DNA of 11,902 nucleotides from Chloroflexota bacterium (GTDB lineage Bacteria > Chloroflexota > Dehalococcoidia > DSTF01 > JACRBR01): assembly GCA_016213125.1 (NCBI GenBank), contig JACRBR010000351.1, positions 1 through 11,902 of the forward strand, written 5' to 3'. Shown in pieces: positions 1 through 5,887 of this stretch (its first letter is position 1; every line of letters begins with the position of its first letter). A model generated the notes under the pieces. It saw only the letters and a program-made list of their open reading frames with translations. It was not told where the DNA came from and ran no database searches. The position numbers and the translations under genes were made by a program.

Positions 1-303
1 GAGCAGCCGCTCGTACACAGGCAGCGGGAGCATCGACTTCGGGCGGCCGGTCTGGCCATCGCCGGTGAAACAGGCCGGGCATCGCAGGTTGCACACGTTC
101 GTGGACTCGACGGTGAGGACGAGCGGGTAGCCGCGCAGCCGGATGTGGCCGCGCCGCTGCTCCCATCGCACCAGCCAGTAGTTCAGCACTCGCGTGGGGG
201 TGAGGCGGACGCCGGGGTAGTTGTGGGGCAACGCGAACAGCTTCGCGTCGTTTATGGCGCGTTTCGTGCGGTTGACCGCTCTGCGGAGGAGTGCTGGCCT
301 CAA
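1..303 (-). CDS. Radical SAM protein, N-terminal part (runs off the left edge)
   Basis: Reading the minus strand from a TTG codon at 303-301 gives 101 open residues to the window edge. Residues 67-78 read STNVCNLRCPAC, so C71, C75 and C78 form the C-x3-C-x2-C motif that binds the [4Fe-4S] cluster of radical SAM enzymes. The family uses this cluster to split S-adenosylmethionine and start radical chemistry. The motif is preceded by the usual short beta-strand (LVLTVE) and by about 60 basic residues. I chose TTG because a stop (TAA) lies in frame at 331-329, a GGAG sits 6 nt upstream, and no ATG occurs in frame before the Cys motif. Which radical SAM subfamily (SPASM maturase, B12-binding methylase and so on) cannot be told, because the substrate-specific C-terminus is missing. 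The family call is firm; the start is moderately supported. Confidence 0.85.
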   Translation of the reverse strand, partial: MRPALLRRAVNRTKRAINDAKLFALPHNYPGVRLTPTRVLNYWLVRWEQRRGHIRLRGYPLVLTVESTNVCNLRCPACFTGDGQTGRPKSMLPLPVYERLL

Positions 304-369
304 TGCTCGCTCCAGGCCTGCTACCGGTTACGGCGGGGATTCCTTATACCACGCAACGCCCCCGGCCCT

Positions 370-396
370 CCATTCGCACGCGTAGCCGTCAAGCGC
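370..396. repeat. Direct repeat copy 1 downstream of the GH3 gene
   Basis: This 27-nt copy shares its first 11 bases (CCATTCGCACG) and last 9 bases (GTCAAGCGC) exactly with a second copy at 458-483. The 6-7 nt core between them differs. It lies in the 200-bp gap between the GH3 stop and the radical SAM start. Function unknown. Confidence 0.6.
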
Positions 397-432
397 GGGC
401 TCGGCGAACGGCGCCCGCTGAAATCCCGCGCT
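392..432. repeat. 8-bp inverted repeat in the gap after the GH3 gene
   Basis: AGCGCGGG at 392-399 is the exact reverse complement of CCCGCGCT at 425-432, with a 25-nt loop. It lies about 70 nt past the GH3 stop on the minus strand, so it could fold in the 3' part of that transcript. There is no T-tract, so I do not call it an intrinsic terminator. Confidence 0.4.
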
Positions 433-457
433 GCGAGGTGGCGTGAGTCCTTCATCA

Positions 458-483
458 CCATTCGCACGGCGGGCGTCAAGCGC
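458..483. repeat. Direct repeat copy 2 downstream of the GH3 gene
   Basis: This is the 26-nt partner of the copy at 370-396, offset by 88 bases. It has the same 11-base start and 9-base end, with a 6-nt core of GCGGGC in place of CGTAGCC. The minus strand across both copies is open from about 534 to the TAA at 331-329, which may be chance or a decayed short gene. Confidence 0.6.
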
Positions 484-503
484 AGATTCAGGGCGCCGGA
501 GGT

Positions 504-2867
504 TCAGCGGTGACGCATCGTGGAGGCGACGACTTCAAGTGTCGATCGGGAGCGGATGTCCTCCGACGACGCCCCCACCATGACCTCCACGGCGCCCGGC
601 TCGACTACGAGCCGCATCTCAATGTCGTACAGGGCGAGCTGCGACATCTCGAGCGTGAACGTTACGGCACGAGACTGCCCGGGCTCGAGGGCGACGCGCC
701 CGAAGCCGGCGAGCTGCTTGACCGGGCGCGTTGTGCTGGCGACGACGTCGTGTACGTAGAGCTGCACCACCTCTTCGCCCGCGCGGTCGCCGGTGTTTGT
801 GACATCGACACTTATCTCGACCGCCCCGTCCGCCGGTACTTCCACCGCCGACCGCCGAAGCTCGCCGTAGGCGAACGTCGTGTACGACAGCCCGTGGCCG
901 AAGGCGTACAGCGGCGTCGAGGGAGAGTCGACGTAGTTGCCGCGCCAGTTGCTTCGCCCGCCCGACGGCTTGTGGTTGTAGTAGATCGGCACCTGCCCCG
1001 TCGATCTGGGCAGCGACACGGGCAGCCGTCCCGAAGGGTTCACATCGCCGAAGATCACGTCGGCCAGCGCGTGGCCGCCTTCCTCGCCCGGGCACCACGC
1101 CTCGATGATCGCGGGCACGTGCTCGGCGATCCAGGGGATCGCCAGGATGCCGCCGTTGATCAGGACGACGACCGTCGGTGTGCCCGTTGCGACCACTTCC
1201 TCGACGAGCCGCTGCTGCGCCGCCGTCAGCGCCAGGTCCGTGCGGTCGGAGGACTCGCCGCTCGTCGCGCCCTCCACCAGCCCCGACCTGGTACCCACGC
1301 ACACGATCGCGACCTCGGCCGCCTTCGCAGTCTTCACCGCCTCGGCGATGCCGCTCGTATCATCCCCGGTGATGCCGCAGCCGCGCGCGTACATCACCTC
1401 CGATCCGGGCGCCGCCTCGCGCACGCCCTGGCGTACCGTGACGTGCGGGGTAAACGCCTGGCGCAGGTCGACACTCGGTCCTGCCACCCCCGGCGCGTTC
1501 GTGGCGACGGAGGGCATCACGCCGGCTGCCTGTGCATCCCCGCCCTCGCTGATCGCGCCGAACATGACCTCGACGTGGGCCGGGAAGTGGTAGTCGCCCT
1601 GCAGCAGCCGCACGCTGTCGGCGCAGGGGCCGATGACGGCGATAGATCGCGTCTCCTTCGGCAGCGGCAGCAGCCCGCCCTCGTTCTTCAGGAGCACGAC
1701 CGACTCGGCGGCGATGCGGCGGGCCAGTGCACGGTCGGCGGGCGTGTCCAGCAGCGCGGGGGCGGCATCGGCATCGACGTAAGGCCGCTCGAACAAGCCG
1801 AGCAGGAACTTCTGCCGGAGCACGCGCGCGACGGACTCGTCGATGAGGGCAATGCTGATGCGGCCCGAGGCCAGGGCGTCGGAGAGCGCGCGGTAGTAGT
1901 GGAGGGTTGGCACCTCCAGGTCGATGCCGGCCTCCAGCGCGCGTGCGGCAGCCTCCGTGCGGTCGCCGGCGATGTGGTGGTAGGTCTCCAGCGTCTGCAC
2001 GGTGAAGTAGTCGGAGATCACCGTGCCGTCGAAGCCCAGTTCGCCGCGCAGGAAGTCGCGCAGCCACTCCTTCGACGCGCCGAGCGGCACGCCATCGATC
2101 TCGGCGTACGAGTTCATGATCGAGGCCAGACCCGCCTCCCGGATCGCGGCGGCGAACGGCGCGGCGTAGATCTCGCGCAGCTCGCGAGGCGGGATGTGGG
2201 CCGGCGCCCAGTTCATGCCGCCCTCCGAAGCGCCGTAGCCCAGGAAGTGCTTGCCCGTCGCGACGACGCCCTCGCGCAGGTTGTCGCCCTGCATTCCGCG
2301 GACGTAGCCGATGCCGACGCGCCCGGCCAGATATGGATCCTCGCCGTAGGTCTCCTCGCACCGTCCCCAACGCCCATCGCGCACGATGTCCAGCACCGGA
2401 GACAGCGTGTGCCGGATGCCGACGGCGCGAAGCTGCCGGCGGATGGCGTGCGTCATCTCCTCGATCAGCTCCGGATGCCACGTCGAAGCGAGGCCGATGG
2501 CCTGCGGGAACACAGTGCCGCCGCGCCCGGTGTAGCCGCCCGCGCTCTCACCGTGCGCCACTGCCGGGATGCCCAGCCGCGTCCGCTCGAGGAGGAAGCG
2601 CTGCGCTGCGTTCAGCAGCGTCGCCAGATCGCGCGGACCCAATGCCGTTACGCCTGACGGGTACGAGATGTGCCCAATGCCGTTTCCGAACGCGCGCTCC
2701 GCGAGCTGCTCGGAGAAAGCGTCCCCCTCCATGAAGAGACGCGGGAACACGCCGCCGATCTGCGCGATCTTCTCATCGAGCGTCATCCGGCTCAGAAGGT
2801 CGGCCACGCGCTCGTCGACCGGGCGGGTGGCATCACGGTAGGGGGCGGTGGCGAGTTCGGTGTCCAT
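504..2867 (-). CDS. Glycoside hydrolase family 3 beta-glycosidase (beta-glucosidase/xylosidase type)
   Basis: A complete 787-residue GH3 enzyme that removes terminal beta-linked sugars by a retaining mechanism. The N-terminal TIM-barrel domain (about 20-360) shows the family signatures RWGRCEETYGEDPYL near 166-180, KHF at 206-208 and ISDY with the expected nucleophile D286. The C-terminal alpha/beta sandwich (about 385-620) carries GESSDR, with E538 the likely acid/base. A fibronectin-III-like domain (about 690-770) follows, with the NTGDRAGEEVVQLYV hallmark. There is no signal peptide, so it is probably cytoplasmic and acts on imported oligosaccharides. I start it at the ATG at 2867 because GGAG lies 6 nt upstream; the frame stays open to 3023, but that extension reads through a CACAGAT repeat array. 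It is divergent from the VOC gene. Glucose versus xylose specificity cannot be decided here. Confidence 0.95.
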   Translation of the reverse strand: MDTELATAPYRDATRPVDERVADLLSRMTLDEKIAQIGGVFPRLFMEGDAFSEQLAERAFGNGIGHISYPSGVTALGPRDLATLLNAAQRFLLERTRLGIPAVAHGESAGGYTGRGGTVFPQAIGLASTWHPELIEEMTHAIRRQLRAVGIRHTLSPVLDIVRDGRWGRCEETYGEDPYLAGRVGIGYVRGMQGDNLREGVVATGKHFLGYGASEGGMNWAPAHIPPRELREIYAAPFAAAIREAGLASIMNSYAEIDGVPLGASKEWLRDFLRGELGFDGTVISDYFTVQTLETYHHIAGDRTEAAARALEAGIDLEVPTLHYYRALSDALASGRISIALIDESVARVLRQKFLLGLFERPYVDADAAPALLDTPADRALARRIAAESVVLLKNEGGLLPLPKETRSIAVIGPCADSVRLLQGDYHFPAHVEVMFGAISEGGDAQAAGVMPSVATNAPGVAGPSVDLRQAFTPHVTVRQGVREAAPGSEVMYARGCGITGDDTSGIAEAVKTAKAAEVAIVCVGTRSGLVEGATSGESSDRTDLALTAAQQRLVEEVVATGTPTVVVLINGGILAIPWIAEHVPAIIEAWCPGEEGGHALADVIFGDVNPSGRLPVSLPRSTGQVPIYYNHKPSGGRSNWRGNYVDSPSTPLYAFGHGLSYTTFAYGELRRSAVEVPADGAVEISVDVTNTGDRAGEEVVQLYVHDVVASTTRPVKQLAGFGRVALEPGQSRAVTFTLEMSQLALYDIEMRLVVEPGAVEVMVGASSEDIRSRSTLEVVASTMRHR

Positions 2868-2891
2868 ACTGCACTCCGTGCGGTCGGGAAC

Positions 2892-2918
2892 CACAGATTG
2901 ACACAGATTCTCACAGAT
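2892..2918. repeat. Three CACAGAT units with exact 10-bp period
   Basis: CACAGAT occurs at 2892-2898, 2902-2908 and 2912-2918, each unit 10 bp after the last. The array lies in the 148-bp divergent gap between the GH3 start (2867) and the VOC start (3016), where promoters for both genes should be. One face of the helix would present all three units, which suits a protein-binding site, but the array may simply be an interspersed repeat. Confidence 0.75.
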
Positions 2919-3015
2919 GGGACGGTGGGGATACAGGGCGACGGTCGATCTCGATAGCGCCCGTTCGTCGATGAAGCACACAGCCACCGTGAAGCTGGCC
3001 AAGGGAGCACAAGCC

Positions 3016-3381
3016 ATGATCAAGGGACTGAAATCGGCGTCGATCTGGAGCGAGGACCATACGAAGAAGCTATTGCCGTTCTACCGCGACGTTGTGGGCC
3101 TGCCGGCGACGCTCGATGTGCCGGGGTTCGCGGTGCTGGGCGACCAGGCGGGAGCCACGCTGAACCTGGGCACGCACAGCGAGATCAAGGGCAACGCCTC
3201 GGACCCGAACCGGCACATCGTTGGGCTGCAGGTCGACGACTGCCGCGCGGAGACGGCGCGCCTGAAGGCGGCGGGCGTGGAGTTCATCGAGGAGCCGAAC
3301 TCGCCCGCGCCGGGCATCACCATCTCAACGTTCCGCGATCCGGAGGGCAACCTGGTGCAGCTCTTCCAGCCGCCGGGGTAG
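3016..3381 (+). CDS. VOC (glyoxalase/bleomycin-resistance fold) family protein
   Basis: A 121-residue single-domain protein with the paired beta-alpha-beta-beta-beta layout of the vicinal oxygen chelate superfamily: FYRDVVGLPATLD near 22-34, then HIVGLQVDD at 67-75, then FRDPEGNLVQLFQ near 106-118. Members are usually metal-dependent lyases, isomerases, dioxygenases or drug-binding proteins. Here the usual first-strand ligand position is a Trp (W11), and the usual terminal Glu of the GNxxEL pattern is Q115, so canonical metal binding looks doubtful. ATG at 3016 is preceded by AAGGGAG with an 8-nt spacer; the open frame extends upstream to 2917 without a better start. It is the only supported plus-strand gene, divergent from GH3 and convergent with the small gene at 3477-3755. 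Substrate unknown. Confidence 0.88.
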   Translation: MIKGLKSASIWSEDHTKKLLPFYRDVVGLPATLDVPGFAVLGDQAGATLNLGTHSEIKGNASDPNRHIVGLQVDDCRAETARLKAAGVEFIEEPNSPAPGITISTFRDPEGNLVQLFQPPG

Positions 3382-3416
3382 GCGCACGAGGCCGGATGGG
3401 ACGACGGTGTGCGTGT

Positions 3417-3440
3417 AGGGGCGCAGCCTGCTGCGCCCTT
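3417..3440. terminator. Near-perfect hairpin between convergent genes, possible bidirectional terminator
   Basis: GGGCGCAGC at 3419-3427 pairs exactly with GCTGCGCCC at 3430-3438 around a 2-nt loop, and a G-T and an A-T pair extend the stem to 3417 and 3440. It sits 35 nt past the VOC stop and 37 nt past the stop of the convergent small gene. The T-run after it is very short, so termination by the classic mechanism is uncertain. It could equally be a REP-type interspersed palindrome. Confidence 0.55.
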
Positions 3441-3476
3441 CCGTCGATCTGTCAACGGCGATCGCTCTGGATGCGC

Positions 3477-3755
3477 TCAGTGCCCCCGCCGCAGCAGCCA
3501 CGCCGGATCGATAGGCTTGCCGTGCGACGACCAGCGCTCGAACTCCACGACGAACGCTGGCTCGCCATCGCTTAGCGCGGCGGCGAGCCAGTCGCGGATC
3601 GTGGCCGGCTCCGCGTCCGTGTACGCGACCCACGCGCCTCTGCCCAGCGATCGCAGGTCGGCGTCGCGGACGTGCGATCGCAGCACGACCTCTACAGCCG
3701 GGTCGGCGGCCGCGACGACCAGTTTCAGCGAACCGGGGCCAATCTCATCGGACAT
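3477..3755 (-). CDS. Hypothetical protein, 92 residues
   Basis: A small soluble protein of 92 residues that I do not recognise. It has no signal peptide, membrane segment or Cys motif. The composition is ordinary for a real protein (alternating acidic, aliphatic and aromatic residues, for example AWVAYTD followed by IRDWLAAAL and FVVEFERW), unlike the Arg- and Pro-rich shadow frames of this GC-rich window. It begins at ATG 3755 with no clear Shine-Dalgarno. It is downstream of the dienelactone hydrolase gene on the same strand, separated by a 101-bp gap containing a CGACGNC heptad array, and it converges with the VOC gene. The predicted layout would be a small alpha/beta fold. No function is assigned. 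Confidence 0.65.
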   Translation of the reverse strand: MSDEIGPGSLKLVVAAADPAVEVVLRSHVRDADLRSLGRGAWVAYTDAEPATIRDWLAAALSDGEPAFVVEFERWSSHGKPIDPAWLLRRGH

Positions 3756-3808
3756 TGCACGATGATATGCGTCGCCACCGCGGAACTGAAGTCCTCAGGC
3801 ACGGTGCC

Positions 3809-3829
3809 CGACGACCGACGCCCGACGAC
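3809..3829. repeat. Three CGACGNC units with exact 7-bp period
   Basis: CGACGAC at 3809-3815, CGACGCC at 3816-3822 and CGACGAC at 3823-3829 lie head to tail. They occupy the gap between the stop of the dienelactone hydrolase (3857) and the start of the small hypothetical gene (3755). The 7-bp period matches that of the longer array at 5813-5875, although the unit sequence differs. Confidence 0.65.
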
Positions 3830-3856
3830 TCACGTACTAACAAGCTGACAGGCCGA

Positions 3857-4567
3857 CTAGCTGAGATGCTGCGCGAAGAACGCCACAGCCTTCGCCCAGG
3901 CGTCCTTCGACGCCTCATACCGGTACGACGGCCGCCCTTCGTTCATGAACGCGTGCCCCGCGCCCCTGTAGTTGTGGAACTCGTGCGCCTTACCGAGGCG
4001 TGTCAGCTCTGCGTCGAGCTTCGCGACGTCGGCGGGGTTCGGGTTGCCGTCGTCCTCGCCGAAGATGCCGAGCACGGGGCAGCCGATCTTCGCCGATTCG
4101 TCGAACGGCGTCGGCCCGTCGCCCCACGCGCGCATGATGCTGCCGCCCCAGAACACGACCGAGGCCTTCAGTTCGGGCGCCTGCGTGGCCATCAGATATG
4201 CCACCCGCCCGCCCATGCAGAAGCCCGTGACGCCGATACGGTCGGTGCGGACCTGCGGCAGCGTCTTCAGGTGCGCGATGGCGGCGTTGCAGTCGGCGAT
4301 GATGTTGGGGTCGCGGAGGCGGCCCATCATCGTCATCGCGTCGTCCATGCTCCCCGGGATCGCCGACGTGTCGCGGTGGTACAGCTCCGGCGCGATTGCC
4401 ACGAACCCCGCCCCCGCGAACCGCCGCGTCATCTCGCGGATGAAGCCGTCGACCCCGCCCGCGTGCTGCGCGACTACAATTGCCCCCGCCGGAGTCACGT
4501 CAGGCAGCGCGAGAAAGCACCGCATCTCGCTGCCATCGACGACCAGCGTGTCCAAGCGCGTATCCAT
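3857..4567 (-). CDS. Dienelactone hydrolase family protein
   Basis: A 236-residue alpha/beta hydrolase of the DLH family. In the best-known members the enzyme opens dienelactone to maleylacetate in chloroaromatic breakdown, but many homologues hydrolyse other esters or lactones. The nucleophile elbow is GFCMGG with C117, the Asp region is FGEDDGNP (D173, alternatively D172) and the histidine is H205 in GHAFMNE, giving a complete Cys-Asp-His triad in the right order. Length matches the family. No signal peptide, so cytoplasmic. Its ATG at 4567 overlaps the TGA of the preceding lipoprotein gene by one base, so translation is probably coupled; together with the ADC-like gene upstream they form a three-gene unit. 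The family is clear; the substrate is not. Confidence 0.93.
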   Translation of the reverse strand: MDTRLDTLVVDGSEMRCFLALPDVTPAGAIVVAQHAGGVDGFIREMTRRFAGAGFVAIAPELYHRDTSAIPGSMDDAMTMMGRLRDPNIIADCNAAIAHLKTLPQVRTDRIGVTGFCMGGRVAYLMATQAPELKASVVFWGGSIMRAWGDGPTPFDESAKIGCPVLGIFGEDDGNPNPADVAKLDAELTRLGKAHEFHNYRGAGHAFMNEGRPSYRYEASKDAWAKAVAFFAQHLS

Positions 4568-5061
4568 CAGTCGCCCTCCGTTCCCAGCAGTTCCCTCAGT
4601 CCTCCCTGCGCGCTCGAATTCGAGCCCGACTGAGCCTCGTCGCAGACATTCGCGAGTGCCTGCAGGTCGATGATCTCGCCTCGGTAGTCTGCCTCGGAGG
4701 TCTTGTCCGCCGCCTCGAACGTCTGCTGTGCCCCAGGTGGTAATGTGGCAACGGCGACTACTCCCCTATAGAAGCCGATTCCTGCCCCGAGCGTCTTGAG
4801 GGCCGCAGCGGACCAAGTGCTCTCGCCAGCCGTCATCGTGCCATCTGCCCAGACGCTGTCCACGTAGTCCCGATGCGACGCAGCTAGATCTTCCATCCCC
4901 GAACAAGCCTCAACGATGCCCGCTCGATCCTCCGCGGCGATAGCTGTTGCGAGTTCCGCTGCATATTCCCTGCCCACGCTGGTTTCGAGTTGGCGAGACT
5001 CGCCAGCGCAAGCGACCAACAGTGTCGCCAGGAACGCTCCTGAGATCGCGAGCGCCTTCAT
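4567..5061 (-). CDS. Predicted lipoprotein of unknown function, 164 residues
   Basis: The N-terminus is a short lipoprotein signal: MKALAIS, a hydrophobic stretch to residue 17, then the lipobox LVAC with C18 as the expected lipidated cysteine. The mature part is mostly predicted helical and acidic, with a central stretch (about 85-110) rich in Gly, Ala and Val, and a second Cys pair at about 53 and 139 that could form a disulfide outside the membrane. I recognise no domain. It starts 3 nt after the stop of the ADC-like gene and its TGA overlaps the start of the dienelactone hydrolase by one base, so it is surely cotranscribed with both. Its likely place is the outer face of the cytoplasmic membrane; its role beside two cytoplasmic enzymes is unexplained. 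Confidence 0.85.
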   Translation of the reverse strand: MKALAISGAFLATLLVACAGESRQLETSVGREYAAELATAIAAEDRAGIVEACSGMEDLAASHRDYVDSVWADGTMTAGESTWSAAALKTLGAGIGFYRGVVAVATLPPGAQQTFEAADKTSEADYRGEIIDLQALANVCDEAQSGSNSSAQGGLRELLGTEGD

Positions 5062-5064
5062 GAC

Positions 5065-5808
5065 CTACCGCAGCTTTCGCGTGCCGGTGAGTGCCATCTG
5101 ATCTGGATCCAGCACGAACCGGATCGCCGGAAACCCCGTGTCCACCGTCGTACACGTCGCGTTCATCGGGTACACCGGGTCGACGCCCTCCGCCGACCAT
5201 GCCTCGCGCTCGAGCACGTCGAGCTGCGGGCGTCCGCGCTCGGCGCGGTGGAAGGTGAACTCGGGGTCGCACTGCACCAGCACCGGACCGTCCTTCGTCT
5301 TCGCCAGGTTCATGTTCGCGACATACTGGACGTCGCCGCCGCTAATCGGCTCCGGGTCGACGAGCGAGGCGCGCAGGATCTCGCGTCCGTCCGTTGTGTG
5401 CACCGATCCAACGATGCGGTCGTGGAAGCGCTGCAGCCGCACGTCGCCCTCCACGCACGAGAAGCCCCAGCGCCGCCCAAGCGCCTCGCAGGCGTCCGTG
5501 GTGCTGGCGTAGGCGCGAAGCAGGAAGCCGCGCGGCAGGGCGGCAGCGCGGCACGACACCTTCACCTGGGCAAGCAGGAACGGGCCCACCGGGCTGTCGG
5601 TGTACCGCGCGACGGAGAAGATGCCGGCGGGCGGGATCGTCGGGTGCAGCGCCTTCGGCACCAACGACTCGCGGTCGCCGTCGTCGATCTCGAACGTCGC
5701 TTGCAGGATCTCCACGCCTTCGATCGCCCACGGCTCGGCGTCGAAGCCGTCCATCATCGGGGCCTGCTCCAGCAGCGGTGCGAGGTTCTTCGTGCCGACG
5801 AGGACCAT
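5065..5808 (-). CDS. Acetoacetate decarboxylase-like family protein
   Basis: A 247-residue protein resembling the acetoacetate decarboxylase (ADC) superfamily: ALHPTIPPAGIFSVARY near 53-69, SPVGPFLLAQVKVSCRA near 72-88, and a late DPEPISGGDVQY block near 152-163. True ADC decarboxylates acetoacetate through a Schiff base on a lysine in a PKK-type motif. Here the corresponding region reads RRWGFSCVEGDV, with no lysine, so I doubt ordinary decarboxylase activity; lysine-less homologues are known to have other lyase or aldolase-like roles. ATG 5808 has no clear Shine-Dalgarno and sits directly beside the heptad array. An in-frame ATG at 5757 has GGAG 11 nt upstream and is the alternative start, but the GTKNLAPLL lead-in looks like conserved family sequence. 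Cotranscribed with the lipoprotein and DLH genes. Confidence 0.75.
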   Translation of the reverse strand: MVLVGTKNLAPLLEQAPMMDGFDAEPWAIEGVEILQATFEIDDGDRESLVPKALHPTIPPAGIFSVARYTDSPVGPFLLAQVKVSCRAAALPRGFLLRAYASTTDACEALGRRWGFSCVEGDVRLQRFHDRIVGSVHTTDGREILRASLVDPEPISGGDVQYVANMNLAKTKDGPVLVQCDPEFTFHRAERGRPQLDVLEREAWSAEGVDPVYPMNATCTTVDTGFPAIRFVLDPDQMALTGTRKLR

Positions 5809-5812
5809 TGGG

Positions 5813-5875
5813 TAGTTCTCAGTTCTCAGTGGTCAGTCTTCAGTGGTTAGTTGGTAGTGCGTAGTTTGTAGTGGC
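5813..5875. repeat. Nine-unit heptad array, (YAGTNNN)9
   Basis: On the plus strand YAGT begins at 5813, 5820, 5827, 5834, 5841, 5848, 5855, 5862 and 5869: nine units with an exact 7-bp period and no slip. Units two to five begin CAGT; the first and the last four begin TAGT. The three other bases vary (TCT, TCT, GGT, CTT, GGT, TGG, GCG, TTG, GGC), so this is not a simple microsatellite. The array fills nearly the whole 79-bp gap between the LLM stop (5888) and the ADC-like start (5808), reaching to 5 bp from that start codon. Confidence 0.9.
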
Positions 5876-5887
5876 GGGTCGCGTGCG

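Noticed and set aside
304..366. TATAAG on the minus strand near 344 as a -10 box for the radical SAM gene
   Set aside because: No recognisable -35 element lies at 16-18 bp spacing; the nearest TTGACG is about 38 bp upstream.
510..2657. A 715-codon open frame on the plus strand, antisense to the GH3 gene
   Set aside because: It is Arg/His/Asp-rich with no domain pattern, and it lies wholly over a GH3 gene with intact catalytic motifs. Long antisense frames are expected in DNA with high third-position GC.
2898..2903. Consensus TTGACA as a -35 box for the VOC gene
   Set aside because: No acceptable -10 element lies 15-19 bp downstream, and the hexamer arises from the CACAGAT array itself.
2868..3023. 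N-terminal extension of the GH3 protein by 52 residues
   Set aside because: It translates the CACAGAT repeat array and has no ribosome site, whereas ATG 2867 has GGAG at 6 nt.
3755..4633. 292-codon plus-strand frame opposite the dienelactone hydrolase
   Set aside because: It is the antisense shadow of a gene with a full Cys-Asp-His triad, and its Arg/His/Val-rich composition has no domain pattern.
5813..5875. CRISPR array
   Set aside because: The units are only 7 bp with no 20-40 bp repeats or spacers, and no cas gene is present in the window.
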